Shown piece after piece: positions 1-8,593 of a stretch of 64,000 nucleotides of DNA. Within the stretch, counting starts at the first letter, position 1; the number at the start of each line of letters is the position of its first letter. The position numbers were made by a program, and so were the translations under genes. This stretch comes from JACCZR01 sp963844805 (GTDB taxonomy: Bacteria > Actinomycetota > Thermoleophilia > Solirubrobacterales > Thermoleophilaceae), in NCBI GenBank assembly GCA_963844805.1, contig CAWJPU010000003.1, forward strand, positions 1 through 64,000, in the 5' to 3' direction. A model generated the notes under the pieces. That model was given only the letters and a program-made list of their open reading frames with translations. It was not told the origin of the DNA and searched no databases.

Positions 1-111
1 ATCCCAACCGATCGTCTCGGCGTCCTCGACCTGATCGGTCTGCTGGAGAACGCCCTCGAGGTCCACGACGATCGGGGGTTTGCTGCCGACTCCGCGGACG
101 GTGACCTCCAC
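1..111 (-). CDS. Partial hypothetical protein running off the window edge
   Basis: An open frame on the minus strand starts at a GTG (111) and runs off the left edge. It encodes about 37 residues with a plausible composition (starts VEVTVRGVGSKPPIVVDLEG, then several acidic residues). There is an in-frame stop just upstream of the GTG, and no strong ribosome binding site. No family is recognised. The opposite strand is also open here up to position 135, so the call rests only on protein-like composition. Confidence 0.25.
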   Translation of the reverse strand, partial: MEVTVRGVGSKPPIVVDLEGVLQQTDQVEDAETIGWD

Positions 112-325
112 CTGGCTGCCCGACTATCGCTGTGAGCCGCGCGAGCGTTTGCGGGTAGTCCAGCGCCTCGGGTTCCATCCTCCCCTTGTTCGGCGCCGCC
201 CCTCAACCACCCTTGTTCGCGTAATGGCAGGAACGGCAGACGCTCACAGTGCTGGGCCGGGCCCCTCCTTTGGCGTCGTGCCACCGATAAGGTCGCGGAA
301 AGCGATCTCTTCAAAGGGAGGAAGC

Positions 326-893
326 ATGCGAGCAAGAATCCGGGGACGGCGTCCGACGCCGGCCTTCGTAATCGCCTGCGTGGCGCTGTTCGTCGCGATG
401 AGCGGCGTGGCATACGCGGCGAACACGATCCGTAGCCGCGACATCGTCAACGACGCGGTGACCAGCGCCGACATCAAGGGTGGCGGCGGCAAGACTGGCG
501 ACATCAAGAACCGCGACGTGAACGCCCGGCTGGCCGTGGCAAAGGGCTTCGCGACGGTCAAGGGGCAGGGCACCAACGGCGCGGCGTCGGTGCTCAACTT
601 CGGCGGTCAGCAGACAGCGACCAGCCCCCCCGGCGTGAGTGCCGAGCGGCAGTTCAGTGGCACCTACATCGTCACGTTCAGGGCGAACACGGAACCGGCA
701 AGTTCGTCAACGTCAACAGCGTCGACGATCTCACGATCCAGAAACGTCGGAGAACTTCTCCAACGCCAGTGCTGAGGCCATCAGCGCGAACGCGGACGAG
801 ATCAAGATCCGGGTCCGGCTGAGGACCTTCAACGGCGCAAACCCCGCGAATACGGACTTCGCGGTGCAGTTCTACGCGCGTACCACCAGCTAA
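326..893 (+). CDS. Secreted or membrane-anchored hypothetical protein, frameshifted
   Basis: ATG 326 follows a strong AGGGAGG Shine-Dalgarno. The product starts with several Arg residues, then a hydrophobic segment (PAFVIACVALFVAMSGVAYA) that serves as signal peptide or anchor. Next comes a short DIVNDAVTSADIKGGGGKTGD region typical of small secreted proteins repeatedly found in Solirubrobacterales-type actinobacteria, then a beta-rich C-terminal half. Protein sequence continues in a second frame near 690 (TGKFVNVNSVDDLTIQ) and a third near 755 (ETSENFSNASAEAIS, ending FAVQFYARTTS), so two indels interrupt it. Function unknown; surface localisation is inferred. A 12-bp hairpin follows the stop. 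Confidence 0.6.
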
Positions 894-909
894 GCGTCCG
901 GCTTGACGC

Positions 910-945
910 CCCGGGCCGCGCTGCGTTTTCGTGGCGCGGCCCGGG
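910..945 (+). terminator. Strong hairpin after the secreted-protein gene
   Basis: A perfect 12-bp GC stem (CCCGGGCCGCGC / GCGCGGCCCGGG) with a 12-base loop begins 17 bases after the stop of the upstream gene. There is no T run, so it is a hairpin of terminator type rather than a canonical intrinsic terminator. Confidence 0.5.
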
Positions 946-1026
946 TAGCCGGCCGTGCGGTCCCCTCGGTCCCCGTCGCAGGACCCGCGGGGGCGCCCCC
1001 CTGGGTAGGCGGGATACTGGGCGGCG

Positions 1027-1432
1027 ATGTCGCAGGAGAACGTCGAAACGTTCGGCCCCATCTACGAGGCCTTCGGCCAGGGCAGGTTCGGCCTTCTGCT
1101 TGCACCTGTTCGATCCGCAGGTGGAGTACGCACGCAAGCGGGAGGAAGCCTACATGCTCGGTCGGCGAGTGGCAGGGGCATCGAGGCGATGGTCGTACGA
1201 TCCGCGAGTGGAGGAAACCGTCGAAACCTGCAGATCGAGGCCGAGCGCTACATCGACGCGGGCGAGTCGGTAGTCGTCTTGACGCGGTGCACCGCCCTCA
1301 ACAGGGCGAGCAGACTGCATTTTGAGAGAGAGGTTCGCTGACGTGATCACGTTGCGCGCCGGTAAGATCGTGCGCTGGCACAACTATCGCCACCGCTCTG
1401 AAGCCTTCGAGGCCGTTGGGCTGTCGGAGTAG
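1027..1432 (+). pseudogene. SnoaL-like (NTF2 fold) gene remnant, array unit 1
   Basis: First of four head-to-tail remnants. It begins ATGTCGCAGGAGAACGT (MSQENVE) and ends ...EAFEAVGLSE-stop. Between these, recognisable pieces of the SnoaL-like polyketide cyclase/NTF2 fold sit in different frames: FDPQVEYAR near 1110, IEAERYIDAGESVVVLTR near 1230-1290, and LRAGKIVRW near 1350. At least two frame changes and several missing stretches separate them. Intact family members are about 125-140 residues, and this unit spans 406 bases. Family function is diverse (small-ligand binding or hydrolysis), and none can be assigned here. Confidence 0.7.
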
Positions 1433-1435
1433 GCG

Positions 1436-1820
1436 ATGTCGCAGGAGAACGTGGAGATCGTGCGCCGGGGGCCCCGAGCACTACAGGCGACCGGGACCGC
1501 TCCCGGCGATCGACGACGAATGTCGTCTGGGACATGTCGATCGGGCTGGCCGAAAAGATCGTCGACCGGACTCGAGGGCGTCCGAGCTTCCTCGGAACCT
1601 GGCTGGGCGCCTGGGCTGACTGCGCAGCGGGCCCGTAGAGTGAGCTGATCGAGGTGGGCGACCAGGTCGTTGTGTTCGCCGACACGGGGCTCGGGAAGCA
1701 GACCGGGATGCGAGGTGGACAGCCCCCCGGGCGCGGTATTCACTTTTCGGGACGGCAGGATCACGCATGAGTCTTGGCGGACCGTCCGAGGCCCTTGAAG
1801 CCGTGGGGCTGTCGGAGTAG
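1436..1820 (+). pseudogene. SnoaL-like gene remnant, array unit 2
   Basis: Starts ATG 1436, only 3 bases (GCG) after the stop of unit 1, with the same MSQENVE start. Fragments of the fold appear in shifted frames: VVWDMSIGLAEKI near 1505-1550, LIEVGDQVVVFAD near 1647-1683, TFRDGRITHESW near 1741-1776, and the terminal EALEAVGLSE-stop at 1788-1820. The 385-base unit has lost part of its middle. The identical junction to unit 1 shows that the units arose by tandem duplication. Confidence 0.7.
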
Positions 1821-1823
1821 GCG

Positions 1824-2256
1824 ATCGCGCAGGCCCAACGTGGATCTGATTCGGCAGACGGCTGGTCGAAAGCGATGGACCGCGGCGATCTTCCACTGGA
1901 CGCCTCTTCTGCGCCTGCCTTCGACCCCGATGTCGAGTGGGAATGAGAACACCGATGCCTTCTCGGGCCTCGCCGGCGACCTACCGAGGACACGCGGAGG
2001 TCAGGCGGTGGGCGGAACAGGCTGTGCTGGAGCTGTGGGCGAACCTCGACTTGTCGCGTCAAAGCCATCGCAGAGACGACTGACGGCCGACTGCTCCTCG
2101 AAACGCGAATAGCGGCGAAGGGCACGACCAGCGAGGTCGACGACAGCCATCCACGCCTGGCAACTGTTCTGGTTCGCTGACGAGCGAATCTCGAAGCGTC
2201 AAGGACCATTCTGGGATCGAGCCGAGGCCCTGGAAGCCGCGGGGCTGTCGGAGTAG
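1824..2256 (+). pseudogene. SnoaL-like gene remnant, array unit 3, start codon lost
   Basis: The junction after unit 2 is again TAG-GCG, but the start has decayed: ATGTCGCAGGAGAAC has become ATCGCGCAGGCCCAAC, so no ATG remains. FDPDVEWE near 1921-1944 is the conserved central motif, followed immediately by an in-frame TGA. The unit closes with EALEAAGLSE-stop (2224-2256). It is the most degraded start of the four. Confidence 0.65.
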
Positions 2257-2259
2257 GCG

Positions 2260-2661
2260 ATGTCGCAGGAGAACGTCGAGATCGTCAGCGAGGACTCGTC
2301 GCCGCCTGGGTCGCGACGCCGAGCGAGCTTCCGCTCGAGCTGCTCGACCGCTGACGTCGAAGTATCTTCCCGCCCAGGCCGGTGTCCAGCGAGGCCTTAC
2401 GAGGCCATCGCCGCACGCGAGCCTGGCGAGCTTCTTCGAGGTGTGGGAGTCGCATCACTCTGAGGTCGGCGAGTCTTGATCGGGCAGATTCATAGTCGTC
2501 CGTGCGATTCTCGCCCTGCGAAGGCCGCAGCGGCATCGAGCATGGACAATGACCGATGGTTGGGCCTTCATGAGTTCAGCGAGTGGACGGTCATCCAGTG
2601 GATCTGGCCATATCGGACATCTGATCCGCTGCCGCTCGAAGCCGTGGGGCTGTCGGAGTAG
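2260..2661 (+). pseudogene. SnoaL-like gene remnant, array unit 4
   Basis: Starts ATGTCGCAGGAGAACGTCGA at 2260, 3 bases after the stop of unit 3. The first 10 residues match the family, but the reading frame is then lost and closes at 2463. The shared tail GAAGCCGTGGGGCTGTCGG plus stop reappears at 2635-2661. Little of the core fold can be recognised. It abuts the minus-strand element, and one hypothetical frame of that element (2568-2936) runs antisense through it. Confidence 0.6.
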
Positions 2662-2936
2662 ACCGCGGCAAGCCGCCGCCGTCTTCCTTGCGACGAGCCC
2701 CCGGCGGTCAAGTGAGCACGGATTCGAGGTGCACCCCCCGGGATGGCACGCGCCGCCGCCCTTGGCTCGACGCTCCATCTCTTGGCCAATGGCATTCCGG
2801 CGCCGAGGGCCTCGTGCTCGTCCATGAGAAGGCGCTCGCACAGATCGTGCGAGTCGGCCACCTCCGCAGGCATCGTCGGCGGGTCACCCGTCTCTTCGAA
2901 TCCTGCTCGACGGCGGCGAAGCCACTTGGGCGGCAC
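2568..2936 (-). CDS. Hypothetical protein of the integrated element
   Basis: GTG 2936 is preceded by AGGAG on the minus strand. The first 50 residues (for example MPAEVADSHDLCERLLMDEH) have normal protein composition, but the second half runs antisense through the decayed SnoaL-like unit 4 and is probably not native, so the gene may be truncated or frameshifted. No family recognised. It is the last frame of the minus-strand element. Confidence 0.3.
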   Translation of the reverse strand: MPPKWLRRRRAGFEETGDPPTMPAEVADSHDLCERLLMDEHEALGAGMPLAKRWSVEPRAAARAIPGGAPRIRAHLTAGGSSQGRRRRLAAVYSDSPTASSGSGSDVRYGQIHWMTVHSLNS

Positions 2937-2958
2937 AAACTCCTGTGTAGGTGCTCAT
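2884..2958 (-). CDS. Very short ORF in the element (24 aa)
   Basis: ATG 2958 overlaps the stop of the preceding small ORF as ATGA. It encodes 24 residues starting MSTYTGVCAAQV. Its stop at 2884 lies within the alternative frame beginning at 2936, so an indel could join the two into one protein. Supported only by the overlap geometry. Confidence 0.2.
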   Translation of the reverse strand: MSTYTGVCAAQVASPPSSRIRRDG

Positions 2959-3068
2959 GGCGTCGCTTCCGCTGGCCCATTGCCAGCCTCGGTGGTCTGC
3001 GGGTGCAACACACCCGTCCTTGCGAATCCGTAGAAGTGGCCGGCGTGGCCTCCTCGACGCAGCGTCAC
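2955..3068 (-). CDS. Small hypothetical protein of the element (37 aa)
   Basis: GTG 3068 overlaps the stop of the upstream gene as GTGA, and its own stop overlaps the next ATG as ATGA. The peptide begins VTLRRGGHAGHFYGFARTG. No family recognised. The double translational-coupling geometry is the main support. Confidence 0.3.
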   Translation of the reverse strand: MTLRRGGHAGHFYGFARTGVLHPQTTEAGNGPAEATP

Positions 3069-3594
3069 CACTCGCCACCTCCTCCGGCCGGCGGGAGGGT
3101 CCTGAGGTACTCGACTACCAGCGCATCGTGGTCGGCCTTCGGATCTGACGGCGCAGGCGCCGGCTCTCGCGCGCCACCGTCGAAGTCCGGCGGTCCCTCC
3201 TCGTCGTCTGCCGGCTCCTCGGAGCCCACGCCGAGCAGGCGTGCCGTCGCCTGCGCCTTCCTCTCCGCGTGACCTGTGAGTGCGGCGAGCTCGCCCTTGT
3301 TCGGGTCTCGCCTTGCATTGCCTGCAGGTGCCGACGTGCTCGGTCGCGGATGGACTGCGAGTCGGAGAGTTGTGCCAGCCGCTCAGCGTCGCGGCAACTC
3401 GGCCCCGATCTCTCCGCGCACTCGCTGCACGTCCTCGGTTCGGACAGTCGAGTAGCGACGCGCGAGCTCGGCCTGCTCAGCGTCGAGCGCTGCCTCGGGG
3501 GGTTCGAGCCCTGCTCCTCCTTCTGCTCGGTTGGCTCGGTGTCCGTCGTGCCGCCGAACAGGGCGGCTGCGATGTTCTTGGCCTCCTCGCTCAT
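3065..3594 (-). CDS. Hypothetical acidic protein of the element, frameshifted
   Basis: ATG 3594 overlaps the upstream stop as ATGA. Conserved-looking sequence runs through three frames: MSEEAKNIAAALFGGTTDTE, then AALDAEQAELARRYSTVRTE near 3490-3430, then LAQLSDSQSIRDRARRHLQA near 3370-3310, then GELAALTGHAERKAQATARL near 3300-3240, and a C-terminal part rich in Asp, Glu and Pro ending LPPAGGGGEW. Mostly helical and charged. No known family; phage or plasmid small accessory proteins look like this. Stop TGA at 3065-3067. Confidence 0.4.
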
Positions 3595-4192
3595 CGTGCA
3601 TCCTCCGCGGGGTTGGGCAGTGGGCCCCGCCAGCCTTCGAGCGTGCGGAGCAGGTTCGCCACCGAGTCGGTCGACGCGGCTGGTCGAACGAGGGTCGAGT
3701 CGCTGAGCGGCGTGAGTCAGGCCGGTTATGCGCTGTGTGAACCCGAGGTAGCGCTCGGCTTCCTCGACCAGCGCCGCTCACCCGCTCCGCCACCGCGGCG
3801 ACGTGCTCCTCACCTACCGGGACCAGCTCCTCGAGCAGCTCCTCGGCGTGCTCGTCGATGAATGCCCGAACGTCACCCTGGCGCTTGCGCTCGACCTCCC
3901 GTGCGTGAGTGACGCGGGCGGCGAGGTCATGGAGGTCACCGAGACTTTCCAGCTCCTTGTCGATTGCAGCGATGACGCCGCCCGAATCAACGGGTGAGCC
4001 ATGCGCGTCGACCAGCGTGGGGTCGCGGTGAGTCTCGCGGCGGCGCTGGTCGCTGAGCTCGCGTGCCCGCGCAAACACGCGGGCTTGCTCGCGGCTCAGT
4101 TCGCTGTGCTCCGCCGCCGCTCGCGCCTGCTCGGCTTCAAGCTGCTCGAGTCGCGCGAGCGGCGAGGTTTTCGTCTTAGTTGCTGCGGTCAT
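3591..4192 (-). CDS. Coiled-coil hypothetical protein of the element, frameshifted
   Basis: ATG 4192 has an ideal AGGAGG site 7 bases upstream. Residues 10-60 form a predicted coiled coil (LARLEQLEAEQARAAAEHSE and following), and residues 75-130 are again long charged helices (ending HVAAVAERVS). Sequence continues in a second frame (ALVEEAERYLGFTQRITGLT) and then a third (ASTDSVANLLRTLEGWRGPL), which ends at TGA 3591-3593 overlapping the next ATG. No family recognised. Confidence 0.45.
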
Positions 4193-4415
4193 TCCGTTCC
4201 TCCTGGTTTTGTGTGTTGTGTCGAAGGTCCGGGCGCCGGCGGGGGAAAGGAACCCCACCGAGCGCCCGCGCCGGGCCGCGTCCGACGCGGAGACGCCTGG
4301 CCCCGCCCGTGGTCCGAAACTCGAGTCCGTCGACCGAGGGACAGCCCGCGCGGCGCGGAGCCGCGGCCTCGCGCGGGTCTTCGCCCGTCCAGCGGCGAAG
4401 TCTGTCGGGTCCGGG
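4193..4415. other. Intergenic gap inside the element with inverted repeats
   Basis: This is the only sizeable non-coding gap in the otherwise overlapping gene chain of the element. It contains several GC-rich inverted repeats, including CCCGCGCG near 4347 and its complement CGCGCGGG near 4372. It also carries the AGGAGG site of the downstream gene at its 3' end. A promoter or replication-origin role is possible, but only the dyad symmetry is seen. Confidence 0.3.
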
Positions 4416-4687
4416 TCACGGTCGCTTGCCGCCCCCGGCCGCAATCCACCTGTCAAGCTCGTCGCGCCGGGCGACAAGGCCGGAGCCGTCGCGCTCGACC
4501 GGGATGCGGCCCGCGCTTGAGAGCGCGTAGACCCTGCTCCTCTTTGCGCCGATGTAGCCGGCGATGGCGTCAGCTCCGCGCAGCCAGCCGTCTTCGGCCG
4601 GCGGCGGGGCGTCGTCAAGCGCTCGAGTACGCGCTCAGCGATGGCGTCGATCAGCTCGTCAGGCAGAGCGACGGTCAGCGCGTTCAT
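4416..4687 (-). CDS. Excisionase-type helix-turn-helix protein, frameshifted
   Basis: ATG 4687 overlaps the stop of the RepA-like gene as ATGA. The N-terminal 30 residues (MNALTVALPDELIDAIAERV) read in one frame. After an indel near 4600 the protein continues as LRGADAIAGYIGAKRSRVYA and ends ARRDELDRWIAAGGGKRP. The second part matches the compact MerR-like fold of excisionase/AlpA-type DNA-binding proteins (helix-turn-helix, then a wing with an RIPVERDGSG loop). Likely a DNA-binding regulator or directionality factor of the element (inference). Confidence 0.6.
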
Positions 4688-5790
4688 CCGCCATCACCGT
4701 CCACTGACTGCCAGCCGCCACCCCTAAGGGTGGTGGCGTTGGCAGTAGTCGTGTGGTCACTGCCGTGGCAGTCGTCGGCAGTGGTTGGCAGAAGTTCCGC
4801 CTCACCCTCTGGGGTTATCGAGTAGAGCTTGGTCCGGCCCTTCCGCTCGGCCGAGACAAGACCGCGCTCCTCAAGCGATTGGACCGCGCGGTAGTAGCTC
4901 CGCTCGGGGACATCCGAGGCCACGAGGAGCTTGCCGGATGGCGCCGGATCACTGCCAAAGGCCGCTGGCAGCGTTTCGAGAATCTGCCGCTCGTGTGTAC
5001 TGAGCCCGTCGGGATTGCTGCCAAGCCGAATGACGCACGAGTCGCCCACCTGCGCCAAGTGGAGATTCCAAGGCTGGAAGGGAGCGGCGTCCTTGGCCTT
5101 GGCGCACTCCAAGCCGCAGGCTGGCGCCATCCGCCTTGAGCGAGAGCATCACGTCGGCGGCGCCGCGCAGAGCACTCGAGCCGCGCTCCTCCTCTCCGTT
5201 CTTGCCGGTGTGGTGGATGACCAGAGCCGCGGCCTGGTGGTCTTGCCGCAGGGCATCGACGGCGGCTATGAACTGGCCCACGTCGCGGGCGGCGTTCTCG
5301 TCGCCGCCGACCATGCAGCGCGCCATCGTGTCGATGACGATGAGCGAAAGCTCTCCCTCGAGCGGCGCCAGGGTATGTCTCGCGCGGTCAAGCTCGCCCT
5401 TCTCGAGGAGATTCGGCCCGACGGGCTGAAAGCGGATGTGCGACAGATCGTCGGGCTCCGCTCCTGCGTCCAGGCGTCGACGCGCGCTGACAGCCCAGCC
5501 ACTCCTTCGGCCGCGATGAAGGCGACACCCCCCTGGGCGACATCCCGTCCCCACCACGCGAGCCCGGTCGCGGTACACAGCGCGAAGTCCAGACCGAGGA
5601 AGCTCTTGCCGGCGCCGCTGGCGCCGTAGAGAACGTTGAGCCCGCCCGCTGGGACCATTCCGTCGATCAGCCAGGAGGGCGGCGGCAGGGCGGCGAGCTC
5701 GGCCGCACTCAACAGCGGATAGCCGGCGCTCGCGCCGTTTCGCGCCTGGTCGAGGTAGGTCACAGCCGCCTTGTTGGCCTCGACGCTCAC
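4684..5790 (-). CDS. RepA-like AAA/RecA-fold ATPase with C-terminal winged helix, frameshifted
   Basis: GTG 5790 overlaps the primase stop (GTGA). The N-terminal half shows SWLIDGMVPAGGLNVLYGAS followed by the Walker A motif GASGAGKS, and then VAFIAAEG. After a frame change near 5470 come LSLIVIDTMARCMVG (Walker B) and AALVIHHTGK (the sensor-like HHTGK of RepA-type hexameric ATPases), then RGAADVMLSL. After a further change near 5130 the C-terminal domain (LSTHERQILETLPAAFGSDP, then a wing with RKGRTKLYSITPEGEAEL) is a winged helix. Such ATPases act as replicative helicases of plasmids and integrated elements. It pairs with the primase just upstream. Confidence 0.7.
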
Positions 5791-6681
5791 GCCGCCGCTC
5801 CCTGACGCAAGTCCGCTTCCAGACGCTCGCGGATGCGGTGGTAGTCGGCGCCTCTCGGTTCGATGCCGAAGAGCTCGGCGCCGAAGTCGATGATCGTCCC
5901 GCCCCGCCCGCATCCGAAACATGCCCAGCCGCGCTCGGCGTCCTCGTAGACGTGCAGGGACGGGGTCCCGTCGTCGTGGAATGGACAAGCAACCTTCCCG
6001 TCCCGGCCGACCGCCCGTCCCGTCAGCGCCTCGACGTAGATCGGGGGCGGGATCGACATGAGGGGGTCGTCGCCCAGCGGGAACGACCGATCCGCGGAGC
6101 GCGGGCGTTCGGCCTGTGGGGGGTCGCAGGTGGCCCACCACCTCTTCCGCGCTGTAGATCTCGACGTTCAGGGACTCGATCTCCACCGGCACCGGCTGAC
6201 CCCTCTTGTGGTTCAAGGTGCCAGGGGGGCGCAGAATCCGGGCGGCATCCGTGGCCCGCATGTCCGCGCCAAGCGAGTGAGCCAGCCGGCGGTTCGCCCT
6301 CTCAAGGTCGTCGGGGCCGACAGGCGGGAAGAGCGCCCAGTAGGCATGTAGGCCCGACCCGGAGCGGATCTTCATGCTGGGCTTGGGCCTGAAGCCCCTC
6401 AGCGCCGCGATGGACGGCGGGGTGTCGCAGTCAATGAAGAGGACGTGGCAACGCTCGATCCCGTCGCGTGTGCCGTCCTGTCGCGCTCGGGGTGCCACGC
6501 CGACGTAGATGTCCGTCTCGGCTGCTCTTGCCGGCAGTACCGCAAGCAGGCGGGGGTCGCGGATGTTCACGAAATCGCGCCCCATGCCGACCCCACGAGG
6601 GAGCTTCCAGCGCATCTCTACGAACGCGCCCGGAGGCTCGGCGCCGTAGAGCATCCCGAGATAAGTGGACAGCCCAGTCAC
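5787..6681 (-). CDS. RepB-like (AEP family) primase with CHC2 zinc finger, frameshifted
   Basis: GTG 6681 overlaps the preceding HTH gene stop (GTGA). Residues about 80-120 carry the archaeo-eukaryotic primase signature: VLFIDCDTPP (metal-binding acidic residues) and IRSGSGLHAYW. ILRPPGTLNHK follows near residue 165. After an indel near 6110 the frame continues with a CHC2-type zinc finger, ACPFHDDGTPSLHV and WACFGCGRGG. AEP primases with a zinc module next to a RepA ATPase are typical of self-replicating mobile elements. It ends in a GTGA overlap with the ATPase gene. Confidence 0.7.
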
Positions 6682-6995
6682 GCCTGTCCGCCGGCGCCGC
6701 TGCTGTCCTGGGCGTGACCGGCACCCCGGTCGCCGCCGGTGGGTCGCAAGTTCTCAAGCGCGGCCTCGGCTTCTGCCGCGAGGAAAGCGTCGAGTGCGGC
6801 GCGGGGGACGAACATCCCGCCCTGCCGGTGGACGACGGGCAGTCGCCCGGCATGTGCCATGCGGTAGGTCGTGCTCACCGAGCAGCCGAGCACCTGCGCG
6901 CACTCGGCTAGGCGGAGAAGCGGGCGGGAGGGTCCGACTTCAGACCTAGACTCGGGCCCGGATTCTGGAAACGAATGCGAAGCGGTGAAAGCCAT
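6678..6995 (-). CDS. Excisionase/MerR-type helix-turn-helix protein
   Basis: About 105 residues. The core (RPLLRLAECAQVLGCSVSTT, then YRMAHAGRLPVVHRQGGMFV) is the helix-turn-helix plus wing of the excisionase (Xis/AlpA-like) family. An ATG at 6995 is chosen because it opens the conserved part, although no clear ribosome binding site precedes it; longer in-frame starts exist to 7076. It is the first gene of the minus-strand chain HTH, primase, ATPase, HTH, all joined by 4-bp overlaps, and is likely the regulator of the element. Confidence 0.6.
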   Translation of the reverse strand: MAFTASHSFPESGPESRSEVGPSRPLLRLAECAQVLGCSVSTTYRMAHAGRLPVVHRQGGMFVPRAALDAFLAAEAEAALENLRPTGGDRGAGHAQDSSGAGGQA

Positions 6996-7020
6996 AACAA
7001 GAGCTTGAAGGCGGATCGGC

Positions 7021-7510
7021 AACCCAATCCCGGCCGCTGAGTGCCACTCGCCCGAAGAGCTCGCGCAAGCCCTCAACGGCTACGACAGCTACGACGAGCT
7101 CCCAGCGAGCTACGTCCGGCCCTCGATAGGAGGTCGGCGAGGCCGTGCGGCCTGGAATGCGACCGAGCAGCCGGGGACCCTCATCGTCGAAGCGCACGTG
7201 AACCGGCCGGTGCTCTTGAAAGTCCCGGGCGAGACCTGGTCGCGCAGGGACCGAGCTCCGCTTCCTGTTCGTCCGCAAATCCCGGCCTGTGGCGGCTCGG
7301 CCTCCGCCTCGCGCGAGCAAGGTTCGTCGGAGAACGGTCAGCGCGTCGCGCGGGGCCATCAAGGCAGAGGAATTAGCGGCTAGCTTCACTCCCTACAACG
7401 GCTACGGCCGTGATGTGATGCGGCACATCATCGAAGAGTCAGCGAGTTCAGCGGGAGGGCCATCGTTGAGCACAAGCCCCCCCGAGCGCAGAGTCAGGCG
7501 GCGACTCTGA
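7021..7510 (+). other. Possible fragmentary gene, unrecognised
   Basis: A plus-strand frame gives protein-like sequence (SPEELAQALNGYDSYDELPA, then TLIVEAHVNRPVLLKVPGET) with no acceptable start. It seems to continue in another frame (GTELRFLFVRKSRP) toward ELAASFTPYNGYGRDVMRHI near 7370-7430. No family is recognised. It could be a decayed cargo gene of the element. The minus strand is also open here without recognisable content. Confidence 0.25.
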
Positions 7511-7610
7511 CCCTCGCTCCTTGTGCGGCGTTCGAGGACGCGGAACTCGGGGCGAACGCCGGCAGGCGTGGCACGGGCTGGGCTGGCGCGAGCCGGCCGC
7601 AGAGGTTGTT

Positions 7611-7850
7611 GTGTCCTACGGCTCGAATCGGTGCTTGACAACCGGCTGCTCAACGCGCCTCGGGACCTATCGCCGCAGGCGCTATTGCTCTCTGCATGTA
7701 AATGCACGGCGGGGCGACCGTGGCACCAGAATTCACGACTTGCCTTGGAGTCTGCCGCGGAGCTGCTCGAAGAGGTCGGCAAGCTGCTCGGGGTGAACAG
7801 TGAGCGGCGGGACCCAGAGCCACAGCCAGTATCCGCGCCACGCCCCGCAG
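7611..7850 (+). CDS. Possible small zinc-ribbon protein, frameshifted
   Basis: From a GTG near 7611 the frame encodes SYGSNRCLTTGCSTRLGTYR followed by RRRYCSLH, a C-x4-C...C-x2-H arrangement that could bind zinc. After a change of frame near 7745 it may continue as LESAAELLEEVGKLLGVNSE, an amphipathic helix. There is no ribosome binding site of note. Small Cys/His proteins like this are common in mobile elements. Weakly supported. Confidence 0.25.
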
Positions 7851-8563
7851 AGGCTAGTCCCCTTGGCCGCGTTGACCTACGCTTGGCTGCATCTTGTCAC
7901 CAGGAAGGCTGTAGGGCGTCTCGCGCCTCAGCGTCGAAGGCAGTCGCCCGCGACCCGCCCTGCTCGTACCTTAGCCCGGCCTGTGGTGGTCGTTTCCTTC
8001 AGGCGGACTAGTCGGCTCGGACGACTGAAGCGAAGCCAACGAAAGGCGACTGACGTCCCATCGGAGGTTCCTTCAGCCTCGCTGGGCAGAACGTGCGGTG
8101 CTCGGCCCACGAGGCCAGCGCATTCGAGATCGAAGACCACGACGTTTTCTCCGCGGCCTGGGCCGACGCGACCGGAATGCCCAGGCCACCGTGACACGAG
8201 CACTGCCATTAGGAGACTACCAGACCTCTTCTTCGCGGCGATCACGCTCCGCCTTGGCGTCCGCTATGCGGTGTTTACGCTCGCCTCATCCCTTCCGTTC
8301 ACATAAAGGGACGACCCCTACCGCAATAACGGCCCCTGCGAAGGTAAGCCACCCGGCCAATCAGTCGGGCGACTTAAGCCCCCGATGCGCCAATCGGGCT
8401 CGCTAAGAACGCCCCATGGCTACGGCCCAAGGTGCCACCAAGGTTGCGGGGGACTCCTGAGCGGCACGCTAAGACCCGCTGCCAGCAGTTGCGTGCCGCG
8501 TGTTGCCCCGGGCGTTGCCCCAGCAGGCGTCTTCGGCCGCTTCCCTTGGCCCCCAGGTAGCGG
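7851..8563. other. Stretch with no gene that can be supported
   Basis: Both strands have open frames (for example 7800-8306 plus and 7928-8245 minus), but their translations are rich in Arg, Ser and Pro with no recognisable motif. The sequence GTTGCCCC occurs twice, 14 bases apart, near 8501-8523. If an integrase once accompanied the element, this is where it would be expected, next to the tRNA 3' end, but none can be read. Confidence 0.4.
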
Positions 8564-8583
8564 AAAACCCCGAATTTGCGGGG
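8564..8583 (-). terminator. Intrinsic terminator of the tRNA gene
   Basis: On the minus strand, CCCCG, a 6-base loop and CGGGG are followed by TTTT, 11 bases after the tRNA 3' end. Short but canonical in form. Confidence 0.7.
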
Positions 8584-8593
8584 CTTCTTGTTG

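Noticed and set aside
1036..1060. GAACGTCGAAACGTTC as a third SOS box
   Set aside because: The half sites are separated by more than 4 bases and the sequence belongs to the MSQENVE coding start, so it does not fit the GAAC-N4-GTTC consensus.
2881..2910. TTCGAATCCTGC resembling the tRNA T loop, as a possible att copy for the element
   Set aside because: The 10-base match is in the opposite orientation to the tRNA at 8594-8666 and does not extend into the acceptor stem, so it cannot be a direct att repeat.
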